Counted from the first letter of the stretch, positions 21,901-40,131 are shown. The stretch is 64,000 bases of DNA from Nymphaea colorata (GCF_008831285.2 NC_045148.1:16656802-16720801); one strand, 5' to 3'. Numbers and translations: made by a program. Notes: generated by a model from the sequence alone, not told the origin.

Positions 21901-23574
21901 GGGAAAAACAAAGGAAAGAAGAGGATATTATCCATAAATATCCTAAAAGGACCATAGAAGCTAGAAAAATAGATCATAGATATATACCTTTACTGATCCT
22001 TTGTATAACATCAGGCATCTGCAAGAGAAGATTATCATCAAAAAGTGAGATTAATTTGTGCTGACAAGAGGATATCCCAGTTCTAGTACCACCAAATTAT
22101 CCTGCTGCTAATATTGTGGTTACATTGCCCTTGACATTGTACTATATAACAGCTGTTGTTCTTGTTGATGTTACTGTTGCTTGTTGGTATTCACTCAACA
22201 ATGGTAGCAGTCGTTCTTATTTTCATTGTCAATGCACCAGCAAAGCAGAAAAAGTAGAAAAATCAACAGAAACACCAATAGTAACAAACCCCCAAAAAAG
22301 TTCACCACTACAAGAGGAAGAACTGAAATTGAACAATGTTTGCCACATTTATTGCATTTCTTTTTCCAAATAGAGTTTTAGGTATAGGACAAGAATTGGC
22401 AAATATGGTCTTAGAAGAGCACTCAGAAGCACATCTAAGGAGAAAATGCTAAGAAAGAAATCTTACCAATCTAATAGGAATCTTGCTGATAGAAGACTTC
22501 TGAAGAAGGCACCTCTTAAGTGTGATCCACTCCTTCTTCACCACCTTGACAGCTTCACTATACGTACTACCTTCTGATACATATTCAGCTACATTTTCAT
22601 GTTTTGATGCGAAAGCATCTCGCAGAGGATGCCTTAACGGATCATCAAGAGCATTAGCCTTCTCAATTTCTTCCCTGTCAGACTAGTACATGCACCAAAA
22701 ATTTCCAGCTAAAGCATGCAAATGGAATTAGGATACTTAAGAGTAAAATATTGTATGAATCAACAAAGAAATTTTCTTGAAGACAGGATAACCTAGATTA
22801 ACTTTATGCAAATATGAAAAGACCAGTACTCATTGGCAAGGTATAAGGAAAAACAATTACAGGTTTCAAGATGAAGCTGCGTTCCTCATTGACAGGGTAT
22901 AAATTTAGAATTTGTCACCTCTCACAAGAAATTTTTGCATGCGCATTCTGGTTTTCTGGATTTCCCATATTCACCGTAATAGTCAGTTTACTTCTTTATC
23001 TTAATCCTCATCGGTCCAGATGGTTCTTAGTTCATAATCTTTCATTGCGCCATTTTTCCTTATCATCACGACAAAGTGCGTTTATGAAACAGAAGAACCA
23101 ACTATAAAGCTCATTCACCTTGAAATCAAACAAGAAAATCAGTTTTCTCGGACTCCACCGGTTGGATTCTTTCAACTCACAATCGAGTTACTAGACTCTT
23201 AGGTAATTATAAACACAGTCATTTTATTGAATGTTCCTTAACCACCGATAACAGAGATCTTTTGTTGTTGTTCATCGTCCTCACCCTCCGCCTAAAACAA
23301 CCACAAGCTTCTATGCATGATACAAATGAATCACACACGAAGACACCAGAAAGAGCTATGGTGTGGGATTGGAGTGTACCTCATGAAGCGGTGACTGAGC
23401 GATCGGATGAGCGGCCGACGATGATTCTCCGATCTGACCAGGAGGAGGAGGAGGAGGAGGCGATGGCACCGGAGGAGGTGAGCAAGGGATAGGGAGAGGG
23501 TGATGAAGCGCGGGGAAACGAGGAAGCTGGCAGGACTCGGCTTCCGCCGCGTAGTCTCGAACCCTAAACCGCAT
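6986..23574 (-). CDS. VPS35L: VPS35-like protein (VPS35L/C16orf62 family, Retriever subunit), first 13 exons; 3' end not in window
   Basis: Exons on the minus strand: 23380-23574, 22467-22682, 21988-22018, 21687-21865, 21026-21185, 20678-20722, 18171-18267, 15092-15261, 13316-13479, 11645-11836, 11464-11553, 8795-8875, 6986-7129. All joins keep phase and give 588 codons without a stop. The protein starts [18 protein letters not shown], the conserved plant N-terminus of this family, followed by a Pro-rich stretch and a DPLR motif at residues 79-82. Later blocks match the VPS35L alpha-solenoid ([84 protein letters not shown]). In animals VPS35L with VPS26C and VPS29 forms Retriever, which recycles endosomal cargo with the Commander/CCC complex; the plant role is inferred. 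Family members run on for several hundred more residues, so the remaining exons should lie left of base 1, or the gene is truncated. The fourth intron starts with GC instead of GT. Confidence 0.88.
9247..9463 (-). repeat. LTR (minus orientation) of the composite element
   Basis: On the minus strand it runs TGTTAGGGATCGGGTC to GGTGGCTAACA. A TATAAATA box at plus positions 9398-9405 is placed as an LTR promoter would be. A polypurine tract (AAGGGAGGAG) and the HLEDKVF pol tail precede it on the minus strand at about 9468-9520. Confidence 0.75.
9690..10625 (-). pseudogene. Formin FH2-domain cDNA fragment (processed, disabled)
   Basis: Read on the minus strand from about 10625 down, the sequence gives the C-terminal half of a plant formin FH2 domain: [53 protein letters not shown], then [47 protein letters not shown] and [16 protein letters not shown]. 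No introns interrupt it, so it was copied from spliced mRNA. The frame is broken near 10400, again near 10340 and 10225, and by an in-frame stop near 10070, so it is a dead copy. Weak similarity to the formin tail continues to about 9690. Formins nucleate actin filaments; this copy should have no function. It has the same orientation as the minus-strand LTR, as expected for transcript capture by a retroelement. Confidence 0.85.
10754..10968 (+). repeat. LTR (plus orientation) of the composite element
   Basis: It starts TGTTAGATACC after the polypurine tract AAGGGGGAG (10742-10750) and a pol tail reading [10 protein letters not shown], and it ends GGAGGCTAACA. A CATAAAAAGGG stretch corresponds to the TATA region of its partner at 9398-9405. 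Internal differences from that partner suggest the two are not the newly made ends of one insertion. Confidence 0.75.
11796..12068. repeat. Tandem duplication (about 142 bp) covering a VPS35L exon's splice acceptor
   Basis: The first copy is about 11796-11937 and the second about 11938-12068. Both contain AACTTCTCAGTGATAAGAT, AACTTCTGTTCAGACTAAAA, CCAATATTAGAAAAGCAC and a TACACCT block. The copies differ by scattered substitutions. The first includes the 5' end of exon 11645-11836 with its TTTTAG acceptor; the second lies upstream in the intron and keeps an acceptor-like sequence. Confidence 0.85.
14245..14375 (+). repeat. SINE-like element, older copy
   Basis: This stretch aligns by eye with 58060-58198 over its length: CACTATAGGTGGTGAGCAAG against CACTACAAGTAGTGACCAGG, then GGTAAAAGGGAATGTGAA against GATAAGAGGGAAATGTGAA, and so on to CTGAGCTTTCC. 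The start resembles a pol III A box and the middle (CCTGGACCAAGTCC) a decayed B box. It lies in the VPS35L intron between exons 13316-13479 and 15092-15261. Confidence 0.55.
15489..16890. mobile_element. Tourist/PIF-Harbinger-like non-autonomous element filled with purine-rich satellite
   Basis: Terminal inverted repeats GGGGCCGTTTGATG (15489-15502) and CATCAAACGGCCCC (16877-16890) match perfectly over 14 bases. With a few mismatches they continue into TGGAAA. The flanks carry a 3-bp duplication TAA (15486-15488 and 16891-16893), as expected for PIF/Harbinger insertions (TWA). The AT-rich subterminal arms contain GGAAATTTTT-type motifs in opposite orientation. No transposase is present. The interior is almost pure purine on the plus strand from 15676 to about 16437, then a GC-rich bridge (16440-16507), then almost pure pyrimidine (about 16510-16728). 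It sits in the VPS35L intron between exons 15092-15261 and 18171-18267. Confidence 0.75.
15676..16437. repeat. Polypurine minisatellite (GGAGGA/GGGGAAGA units)
   Basis: About 760 bases of nearly uninterrupted G and A on the plus strand. GGGCACGCGAGGGG-type spacers recur near 15835, 15868, 15921, 15978, 16131, 16200, 16317 and 16427, showing a larger tandem unit built on AAGAGGGGAAGAAGGGG. Long open frames on both strands (Glu/Gly/Arg-rich or Ser/Pro/Leu-rich) result from the composition and are not genes. Such mirror-like purine tracts can form triplex (H-) DNA. Confidence 0.9.
17330..17760. repeat. Degenerate short repeats (GGCATGTGCCACTGCC-like)
   Basis: The phrases GTGCCACTGCC, GGTATGTGTTGCTGC, GGCATGTGCCACTTC, ATGTGCCACTGTC and GGCATGTGCTGCTGCC recur at intervals of about 60-120 bases, each followed by unlike sequence. 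This looks like an old tandem array within the VPS35L intron. No coding function is seen. Confidence 0.4.
20000..20640. other. Unidentified, possibly decayed coding sequence inside a VPS35L intron
   Basis: On the minus strand about 20345-20460 reads [20 protein letters not shown] followed by a basic RKRTKRRR stretch, and about 20110-20235 reads [20 protein letters not shown]. Both have protein-like composition but different frames and later stops. I do not recognise the family. It could be a captured gene fragment or a remnant of a transposon protein. Confidence 0.3.
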
Positions 23575-24745
23575 TTTGAACGACTGGGTCGAAGATCCAG
23601 CCGACTGCCGAGGATTCGAAGCCTACTCTCACAGCCCTCACGCTCGGCCCCTCTCCTGCTCGCTGCCGAGACGATCACCTCCCTCTCTCACTCTCTCTCC
23701 GTCGCCGGCGCTCGACCTTGCGTGCACTTTCCCGGGACCCACCATTTCCCGGTAATCTGGCGGCCTTTCGAGAAGCTCCCCGCATTTAAATCAAGCCATC
23801 CCAGGTCAGGGAGAGGTTGCGAAGAATTCTCCATTTGAGTGTTTACTTTTTGTTATATTCGTGAAACGGGCCTGATAACTCTGCGCCTTTCCGTATAAAA
23901 CCTCGCCTTTTGCAGACAACCCATTGGACACGGACTTGGCCCTTGGGCGGTTGCCTTCTTCAGTGTCGCTAACTCTAATTAAAACGCGCGCTAGAATTGA
24001 ACTGCCAGTGAAATAGCGACGTTTACATGATTGCGCGGTACTTCTAACCGTCAGCAAAGGTCGAAAGTTTACTGGTAGAGACTTTTGTCAGTAAAAGTTG
24101 ATGCATATTGGGATCGTCCATTCGTCTATAAAAGTTCCAATGACGCAGTTTATACCGACAGATGGTGCAAGTCCTCAATGATACCTATAGTGACGGTGTT
24201 CCCACTTTTGCCGACATTTTGTTCCCGCTAATAAATATTAAGTTTTTTATAGTGACTTTAAAATTGAACAAAGCTAACTTTAATGAGGTGTTTTCCTATT
24301 TTAATGTGGAAAGTGTTTTTTTTTTTCAATTGGATAGAGAATGGCAACATCACACCGATCGCCCAAGTGCTTTGCCTCTAATTATTAGAGTTAATTTATG
24401 CATTGGCAACTTATGAATCCAATTAAATGATTCAACTGGTAAAATGAGAGGGAGATGGATTTTTTTCTAGTAAATCGCTCATTATAGAGAAATCAAGTTC
24501 ACATAAGGGTGTAAAAAATTGTGGCCGAAAAAAGTCGCCAAGTTTTGATGTTTATTTGTATAGAAAATATTTGTTTAACAACTTATGATCTATTTATTCA
24601 TTACGTTTTTGCTTTCTTTTTTTTTCCAATTGTTTTGCATATTTTGTTAGCATATTTGCATGGTTGGATTCAAGGAAATACTGATAAATTACCACAGGTC
24701 AGCCGTCTCGGAAATCCTAACCACTCTATCTATCTCTTTATATGT
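23575..24745. other. Spacer upstream of VPS35L
   Basis: The 150-250 bases upstream of the VPS35L start (about 23575-23830) are GC-rich with CT-repeats, as for a 5' UTR and promoter of a broadly expressed gene. Beyond that the DNA becomes AT-rich. Short frames are present but none resembles a known protein. Confidence 0.5.
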
Positions 24746-25125
24746 AGGGTTGTGCACGAACCGAGTCGAGCTCTAGTTGGGTCAACTCAAGCTCGAGCTC
24801 GAGCTCGACTCGACTCAAAAAACTTGAGATCGATCTGGACTCGTTTAACTTTTTAACTATGTTATGTTAAGCATGTCTTTTTTTTTCTAACTCACTTAAC
24901 TGGATTAACTCGTTTAACTATTTTCTCATTATAATTCAACACATTTATTATATAGTTGAGCCAAGTCGAGTTTAAACAAGCTAAAGTTTTTACAACGCAA
25001 ACTCGACTCGTTTAATATTTCGAGCATATGTTTGAACTTGAGCTCGACTCCTTTATAAACGAGGCAAATAAACGAGTGAATTCAAGCGAAGCCCAAGGTG
25101 GCTCGACTCGTTATGCAGCCTTATT
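24746..25125. repeat. Interspersed repeat rich in CTCGAG/CGACTCG motifs
   Basis: It begins AGGGTTGTGCACGAACCGAG, passes through AAGCTCGAGCTCGAGCTCG and ACTCGTTTAAC repeats, and ends GGCTCGACTCGTTATGCAGCC. Elements with a similar start and end are common in plant genomes; I give no family name. No target-site duplication was identified. Confidence 0.5.
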
Positions 25126-25777
25126 TATATGAACGTGTAAATGTGGCTAAAAAAAAAGTAAAAACCAACACAAAGACCTTCGGTTTCGGTGACGATCTTT
25201 AGTTTTTTAGCCATATGATAACATTTGATGATGCATGAGACCAAGCTCTTGTTGACACGATTTTGCCCAATAATATTGCTGAATTATAGAAGGAGAGGGT
25301 TAACGATGCCCCTTAAATGTTGAAACCAAACTATTTGATTCAATTAATAAATTAAAGTTCACATTTATTAGCAGATAAAAGCCGATATGTGAATTTAGTT
25401 TTTTATGTGAATCGATTTTTGTCTGCTTTGTCTTTAATCTATGTTATGCATATTATAAGCATGTGTACATTAATATGTCAATTATCTTTAAGTAAGCATC
25501 TTGCATGACTCATTTAGTTATTTTATCGGAATATAAAGAATTTTCATGGACTTAGATTCAGTTTATTATTCGTAGCCACCATTTACTATGCATCAAGAGG
25601 TTCTTGAGAGATTCAGAACAAAAACAAACGCCCCTAACTTTTTGTAAATTCGATTTCTTATCTTTGGGCTCATTGAAAGATTGGGGGCCTTCCCCACTAA
25701 CAGGCTTGCAATTAGAAACGCCATGACTTTTTTATATCCTTCTCTTATCAAAAATGCTTCGTCAGTGAAATATTTAC

Positions 25778-26264
25778 TGCATGTATAATATAATTTGACT
25801 AACATATATTTCAGAAGGTTAACAACCCATCATTTAAAATAAGGTAGAAAGTTCTGGGGAACTTAAGCTGTGTCAAAATTGGAGTGAGGTATATATGGTG
25901 CACCCATCAATTAGAATAAATTAGCACCCACAGGAATCAAATGGACGTATGCCCGATCAGCTATATTACGCCCTTGAAGCATTTAGTGACATTTTGAAAA
26001 CTAATTTAGTGCATATATAATATAATTTGACTAACATACTTCTGGTGAGCAAAAGGTTAACAACCCATCATTTCAAAACAAGGTCGAAGGTTCCCGGGAT
26101 CTTAAGATGTGTCAAAACCGGAGTGAGGTATATATGGTGCACCCATCAATTAAAAGGGATTAGCACCCACGAGAATCAAATGGACGTGTCACCTTCTATG
26201 TGGCCGCCTGCCCGATTAACTATATTACACCCTTGAAGCATTTAGTGACATTTTGAAAACTAAA
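25778..26264. repeat. Direct tandem duplication, unit about 230-260 bp
   Basis: Copy one is about 25778-26004 and copy two about 26010-26264. Shared blocks in order: ATAATATAATTTGACTAACA, GGTTAACAACCCATCATTT, GGAGTGAGGTATATATGGTG, CAAATGGACGT and AAGCATTTAGTGACATTTTG. Copy two carries about 28 extra bases before GCCCGATTAACTATATTAC. The copies differ at scattered positions, so the event is not recent. Confidence 0.85.
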
Positions 26265-26930
26265 TAATCAAATAAAAATTACAAGTCCGGAGAGCATAAG
26301 CTGCAGGAAGAACCGACTTTGAACAAAGAAAATTAAGGAAATGTCATGTTTCTTGCAACACTGGTGTTACGAATAGAATGACACAAAAAAAAAGAGTAAC
26401 AAACTTGGTGTTATGAGTACCAAGGAAACTTGTTTGATACCAAAAGTTGATTTCTTACAATGATTTCAACATAGTCCAAACAGGCCATTAATTAATACTG
26501 GACGCATAAGCTATTATAAGTCAGTCCGTGATGTTGAAATGTTTGTCAGTGTCTTTCTCTTTTGCAAATTAAGAAATGCAGAAATCAACATCTATGAGTA
26601 TGAATTGAATGAATCAGCGTAAATAAAACATACTTTTAGAAACTCAAAACTTGGCAGAAGAACGTGATTAGGATGTGAATCACCTTTGGTTTTGAATGAT
26701 CAGGCTCACTGAATATCGAAATCGACTATACAGGTCTGCATGTGCACTAGTGTTGTTAGAAGTGCCAATTTCAGAAAAGTCTACATTATGTTGTGGTGCA
26801 GCATAACACGTACATGGAAACGAGGAAGTCAAGCCTCGGGGCCCCATATAGTTTCCATAGAATCGAAAATGCAACATTGTTATTCAGTAAGCGTCCATGC
26901 TCTTTGGGGTGGAAGTCCGTCGTGCTTCCA

Positions 26931-27769
<839 letters not shown>

Positions 27770-28204
27770 TCAAACGTAGCCACACATGCCGTAAATGCAG
27801 TATGATCCCCGTCGGCACTTCTTACCACATTTGCCGCAGTTGCCTTTGTCAAACGCGAGATTAACACACTTCCCCTTGCAGCAGGACTCCGTGAACTTGC
27901 ACCTCCCCCCACAGTTCCCACAATTGAGTCGATCCGTCTTCACATCGACACACTTCTTACTGCAACAATTTGGCCCGCCGCTACCCCTGATGTAGCACGC
28001 CCTTGGATTCTTGTCGCACGTCGGTGACTTGTAACGGGCGAGCAGACGGCGAAGGCCGGCCGACGGCAGGTCGCCGGAGGGAGAATCGTCGCCATCGACG
28101 TCCTCTTGATGCAGATCGTCCGTCAACCTTGATGGTGTGACGACCACGGCCATGAGAATGACGATGATGGTAACCATCAACAGTGACTTTGATAACAGGG
28201 CCAT
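27770..28204 (-). CDS. STIG1-like secreted cysteine-rich protein
   Basis: A single-exon gene of 144 codons from the ATG at 28204. The frame can start 63 bases earlier (28267), but the second Met begins MALLSKSLLMVTIIVILMAV, a clear signal peptide, so I choose it. After a short acidic pro-region (DLHQEDVDGDDSPSGDLP) comes the STIG1 domain, from TCDKNPRACYIRG to the C-terminal YCIYGMCGYV. It has 16 cysteines, including the CC pairs and CGNCGGRC and CGKCGKKC motifs typical of the family. Family members are apoplastic peptides, best known from stigma exudate (STIG1/GRIM REAPER group), where they affect pollen-tube growth or cell-death signalling by binding receptor kinases and lipids. Which tissue expresses this one cannot be told. 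A possible TATA-like TATTTAAAT lies at 28407-28415. Confidence 0.9.
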   Translation of the reverse strand: MALLSKSLLMVTIIVILMAVVVTPSRLTDDLHQEDVDGDDSPSGDLPSAGLRRLLARYKSPTCDKNPRACYIRGSGGPNCCSKKCVDVKTDRLNCGNCGGRCKFTESCCKGKCVNLAFDKGNCGKCGKKCRRGSYCIYGMCGYV

Positions 28205-28897
28205 GATATATAATGGTGGTGGTGATGGTGAGCAGCAGTTTGCAGTGGTGGTGATAATGGTGATCATAAAACGAAGAAGAAAAATGAGGAGACAAGGGAA
28301 TGAGCTGGTGATGATTGTATGAAGAACTTAAAAGTTTTCATACTTGGGCAGTTGACGAGGAGATGTGCTAGCTTTCAAAGGAGCTACTGGCGTTGATCTA
28401 CGTGCAATTTAAATAACTATTGCAAGAGATCACTTTCTAAAGTCAAGGCTTGTGTGTATTATTGGTCAACCAATCCCCATAGCCATCATTTTCATCTTTG
28501 ATAGAGTTATAGATAAAATAAAATCTTGTGGTATCTTCATCCATCTTTAGAGTCTATATATATATATAAGAAGCGCCATACATGAAATTAAACATGGTAT
28601 TAGTTGGGCCTTCCCCAAACATGCTTGCCCAGCTCGATCCACTTCGATCTAAGATCGATACTATTTGAGATTCATTGCTTTAATATCAGACCTTTCCTCC
28701 CTCTAATCTCAGATCTTTTTATTTTAATACTAAAATGTGAAATAAGGACTTCAAATATAAATGGATATTAGGTCTGACCTAAAATCCATGGTTTGATGAA
28801 CCGTGAAATTTATTGTTGATCTTTTTCCACATCAATAAAAGCATGCTGCATCAAATTTATGGGTCTCAAATCTGAAATGCACAAACACCCCCTTAAG
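28205..28897. other. Spacer and promoter region of the STIG1-like gene
   Basis: AT-rich sequence with a TATTTAAAT box (minus strand, 28407-28415) about 200 bases before the chosen start. A (TA)6 run lies near 28558. No other gene is seen. Confidence 0.45.
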
Positions 28898-29075
28898 CAG
28901 TGGCGGAGCCAGAGCAGTCCAACCTCTGGATCTGAGTAAGGTCAAACTAAATTTAAATCTAAAAATACATAGAGTGATTAAAAAATAATTTTTTTTCCAA
29001 TTTAAATTTTTTTTTTTCATTTTGCCAGGGTGGGGCCATGGCCTAGGCGGCCCCCCCCCCCTCCCTCCGCCCCTG
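28898..29075. mobile_element. hAT-type MITE, 178 bp
   Basis: The element begins CAGTGGCGGAGCCAG and ends CTCCCTCCGCCCCTG, giving imperfect 15-base terminal inverted repeats. It is flanked by a perfect 8-base duplication CCCTTAAG (28890-28897 and 29076-29083). An 8-bp duplication and CA...TG ends are the marks of hAT elements. It has no coding capacity and is AT-rich inside, with a C12 run near the right end. Confidence 0.88.
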
Positions 29076-29083
29076 CCCTTAAG

Positions 29084-31554
<2,471 letters not shown>

Positions 31555-34296
31555 ATGGGAGTTGCCGCGACGCCTTATCCCCTTCGTCCACCTCTCTCCG
31601 TTATACTGCCAGCTTCCTCCATTTTCTCCCCCTCCTCATCCTTATCTGTAAAACCCTTCCAAAACCCTAAACCCAGTTCTCTCGCTTCCTCTTCTTCTTG
31701 TTCCTTCTATCTTCTTGGTGCCCGCTCCTTCATATCATCTATTCGCTCCTCCGCCACCATCCGGCCGTGTTCCGCCAGGGCCCGTAAGGATTGGAGAGTA
31801 AGGGCCGAGGGCGACGATGATGACGCGCCGAACCCCGACGACTACGGCTACGAGGAGGATGAGGTCGACGAGGTTGATAACAAGAAGGATTACGACGTCG
31901 ACTACGACGTGATCTCGTCTTCTAGCGCCGTCGCCATTGCGGCCGCTCCATCGAGTGCCGACGACATCGAAATGGTGGAGAGCGCAAGCTTCATCTCGAC
32001 GCAGGGTTGGGACCCGGAGATGGTCGTGGATTACAAGATTAACGAGGAAGAATTCCATAAGATTAGCCTCCTGGACTGCGACTTCTTCATCAGGAAGCCG
32101 CCCGATCCCGATAACGACGTGTACGACTTCAGGGAGGTAACTGGGAGTTGGAATTTTGCCACTTTAGTGTTAGTTTTCTGTTTCTTTTAATGGTGTTTTT
32201 GCTATTACTGAGGGGTCTGGATGCGAATTGCTCGCAAACGAAGCGAGACTGAACAATCGGACTTCCTTTGCGTGTTTCATCGTCTGGTGAATTCGTGATT
32301 ATTTACTTGATTCCTGTCATTGTCTCCTTCAGGAATTAGTGAAAATGTTCTCGATTATCATTACTTTGATGCTTTTTTTTTAGTAAATACGGGGGTGAAA
32401 ACGTTCCGAGGGGAACATTTAATGATGTTGTCTATCCGGTTTCATCTACTTGGCTTCACTAGTTTTCCATCATTTTCTTCTCTAGGAACTCTGTTTTGGG
32501 TTTGGCTAATATGTTCTGTTGTATGTTTGATTGAGGCAGATGTATGTTACTCCACCGGACACTGATATCTATTCAATCCCAAAGGTTTTGGCGCCCATGC
32601 CGCAGAAGGTGAGACCAAGGCTTCCGTGTGTTTTATCTTAAGCAGTTGAACTGCCTTCCTCTTCCAGCTTTACAGCTGTGGAAGTTCTTCCTATTTGAAT
32701 GCTTTCTGCATCTTTGCTGGTTTATCAAATTTCGCTTTTAGATATATCCAGTCATTTTATCGAACTTGTTTTCTGATCGAGATTTCAGAACTACTCATTG
32801 ATGACTCTTACAACTATTTAGCGCTGGTATGGTTGTACGAATTCCTCTTTGCTGATTTCAGGGACGTAATTCCTGCTCATGAGAGCGCGTCCAAGATCTT
32901 CTAGGCTTTTAGCTTTTATGTTTTATGTATTTAGGTTTTGTATTTTATGTAATTAATCCTTATTAATTTTATCTTGGTTATCTACTCCATGAAAAGTGAG
33001 CTTACATAATCATTCCTTGCTTTTGCTTTTCTTATGCCAGTATATTCGTTGTGCAAAAAGTGAGTACGCATACTATCATGTAACTGAACCGCCCATAGAT
33101 GCCCCACGGGATCCACTTTACAAGACCAACAGAGAGATAATGAAGGTACTCACCAATCTCACACTGTAGTCAGGGGCTCTCCTTATCACTTTTCAGTCCT
33201 TGTTGAGCTTATCTTATTCACTTAATAGTTTCAGCAAGCTGATTTTCGCCTCTGTTGTAAATAGGTGTTCTTGACCAAGCATTACCGGAACCGGAGATCT
33301 AGCGATTGGGAGTTTGTGTTAGATTTTGAAGAAATTTATGTTATTGATTCAAAGACCAAATCTATAACTCGGGCAAAAGTTTTGGTAATTTACCACGAGG
33401 CACTCTTCATGCATTAGCTACTGGTGATGAATTTGTTCGAGGCGCATGTCATTTATTTTATGATATGTTGACATCATGGTGTGTCTTGTATCGTTTGAAA
33501 AACATCAGTAAGGACTTGAAAATACTAAGATGCTTGTAATATGCTTCAGATATAGCTTTCATAGTTACTCAATATATTCTACTTATTAGGGGAGCGAAAT
33601 CCTTTTACGTTTTGGAGTTGTTGGGCTTGTAAAAAACACCACAGGAAAACAAGTTGCTTTGAGCAAAACCTGGCTTTAGTAGATTTGCTGTGCTACTATG
33701 GCTAGGCTGACTTTTATGTATAAATCTGAAATCCTATTGAATGCTTCTCCCCGTCCTGCTGCGTCGAAGTGATTTTTTCACACTACAGTTGCAGTGACAT
33801 TCTTAGAATTTGTAATGTTACTGATATCTTGACTTGTCGAATGTATTTCTTTTATGGTGACATAGTTATTTTCAATTTTTATCATATTGTGGTAGTTGCA
33901 TCTTCCTTGTGTTGGTTGCTGGTAGTGAGATTTTGCCAGATTATGGAACGAGCCATCTTCTTAACCAATTTGTCCCTTTTCCCTGTTAAACCATCTTTTC
34001 TGAACAGGTAACTGCTCCTGGGGGAGGAAACAGGGACCGGAGGGATGATCTACTGGTCATTCGTGATAATGGAGCATCTTTTAAGATAATTCATCAGGTA
34101 CCTCTCTGGTCTTTGTTTCTTTCCACTTTTCTTCCTCTGACATGAGCCCGTTCTAATGTGACCTTCCATTTCTCTGCAGAGCCAGAGGGATGACCCAACC
34201 ACCGTCATAGAAAGAGAAGAATGGAAGCGAACAAGGCAAGATATGGAGAAATATCTGCGAAAATTCCGTGATTTTGAAGTTTCAAATTGGTTCTAG
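31555..34296 (+). CDS. PTAC6: Plastid transcriptionally active chromosome protein 6 (PAP8), 6 exons
   Basis: Exons 31555-32136, 32540-32608, 33041-33145, 33265-33384, 34008-34097 and 34180-34296. Every exon is a multiple of three with GT-AG borders, giving 360 residues. The first 75 or so residues are Ser/Arg-rich with few acidic residues, a chloroplast transit peptide. An acidic stretch follows (about residues 88-115, EGDDDDAPNPDDYGYEEDE). The conserved core includes WDPEMVVDYKINEEEFHKI, MYVTPPDTDIYSIPKVLAPM, CAKSEYAYYHVTEPPID, SDWEFVLDFEEIYVID and the C-terminal TRQDMEKYLRKFRDFEVSNWF region. PAP8/pTAC6 is an essential subunit of the plastid-encoded RNA polymerase complex and is needed for chloroplast gene expression; dual plastid and nuclear location is reported. 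Length is slightly above the Arabidopsis protein, mainly in the transit region. Confidence 0.93.
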
Positions 34297-36094
34297 CTTC
34301 TGACTACTTACGAAAGTAAGCTGCATTGTATTTCTCTAATGTGGAAGGCTGCCTTGGTACCAAGTGTCGACCCATAAGATGCCACGTTCTGAGCAGTGAA
34401 TACCACAGGCATTGAAAAGTGAAGTTGCAAGCCTTTAATTGCACTCCCCATGGGCTACCGCTTCTTCTTGTATTGTATCTGATTGAAATGATATAAGGAA
34501 GCAGATGTACGAGTGCAATCCACTGATGTTTTTTAATCCTGATTTTGCATCTGGAAAACTGTTAGTATTCTTTGAAATGTACATTTTCCTATGACAGTCC
34601 CTGGCCATTATCTTCTCAGTCCAAGTTTTGGTGATAACAATATGTACGCACTTTTCTTGCTGGAAATGTGGCTTTAGGTTGAATTTGCTCTCCACTTCTT
34701 GGTAGCCTGTTTCTTAGTATCAGCAGGATGATTAGCTCCGATATGATTTTACTCTAGACTGGCCTGGGATGTCATTTTTTAATTCTGGACTTCAGTTCTA
34801 AAAGGTTTCATAGGTTGCAGAGAGCAACCTGTGCTTATAACATAGTTCTTGTTGCTCTCCAATTTGAATGCCTTAAAACAACTTGCCTGGCTAAGGTATG
34901 CAGAATCGTTATAGAGAAGAGGGTAGTCTGTGGTGTAAACTCTAATGGATACATTGGACACGTAAGAGGAGCAATTTATTCACATTAAACTTGTTCCATG
35001 AGGACCCAACTACTCCAATAAGTGAAAAGGACCCTAGAATTTTCCTATTAGTCTGGTACATCAAACAACTCAAAAAAGGATGACCTAAATTTATCAGTCG
35101 CAACCTCGCAAGTGGTTTAAAAAATAAGGTTTTAGGAATTGGTCTCTGAATTATGAGCCACGTTAAAAAATAGTTCTTATTTTTGCATTGTTATGAAAAT
35201 GCCAAGGTGGTTATAACAGTTATTAAGGTTATACAGAATTGCTTGGCCTCCTTAGTTGCGACTTATATGTGGAAGTTTACAAGACACACTATATGAAGGT
35301 GGTCTTCATGGTAAATAAACCTAAATATAGTATGCATTTTTTTCTATCTAAAAGCCATACTATACAAGAATTTTAAATGAACAATAAGCTGTTTTGGACT
35401 CATAAAATATGAACTAAAACAGCGAAAAGACCACGATCATGTGTTCATTTTGGTAGGTTTGGAACCATAAGGTCTTCAAAGAAGCTCATTTTTTACCAAA
35501 AAAAAAAAGTTCTGTGACTAAATATTTTAGTTTGAGTTTCCCTTATTAGTTGCCTTCAAGATAGCTCTTGGTTCTTGTCTTCTATTTTTGCATATCCCAC
35601 TATATAGATGAACCTTATTTGTCAAGAACACAATCATTTATGTGTATATACATCACATTATAATGAGAATTTTTGAAAATTTGCTCCTAATATGAGAAGG
35701 CAGTCACATATTTGAATTTGTTGGCAACTGCTCAACAAGAATAATCCCAATTAATTTAAGATAAATCATTTCAATATCTTAGTTCTTTAACCGCGTACCT
35801 ATCTTATTAACGTACGATGCCTCGACCATAGCGTCTTTGGCAGTGCCGATGGGCATAAAAGCTCGACCGCTTAAATGGAAAAAGGAAAAGGACGAGCATC
35901 TCTCGAAAATTGGATGCGCAACGTGGTGCTTACAGGAAATTTTACAAAGTTAAGGGATACGAGCGACCTCTCTGTTCCCTTTGAGTCCCTTCTTCGGCAA
36001 GCAAGCCTTCTGCTTCAAGAAAAGCAACAAGAACTTTTCTCTCTCTCTCCTCTCTCTCTTTTTCTGAGTGCTGAGCAAGGGGGAGAAGAGGAAG
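34297..36094. other. Spacer between pTAC6 and RPT5
   Basis: The left part holds the pTAC6 3' UTR. The middle is AT-rich with no recognisable gene. Just before RPT5 there is a CATAAAAG box near 35854 and a pyrimidine-rich 5' leader with CTCTCTC runs (about 36027-36064). Confidence 0.5.

Positions 36095-40131
<4,037 letters not shown>

Noticed and set aside
23243-23291. Possible extra 49-base VPS35L exon ([16 protein letters not shown])
   Set aside because: It has AG and GT borders and an open frame, but its length leaves phase 1, which does not join the phase-0 exon at 22682. Exon 1 joins that exon directly in frame.
28205-28267. Earlier ATG extending the STIG1-like protein by 21 residues
   Set aside because: The extension (Thr/Pro-rich) would put a non-hydrophobic leader before the signal peptide; the second ATG gives a normal secreted protein.
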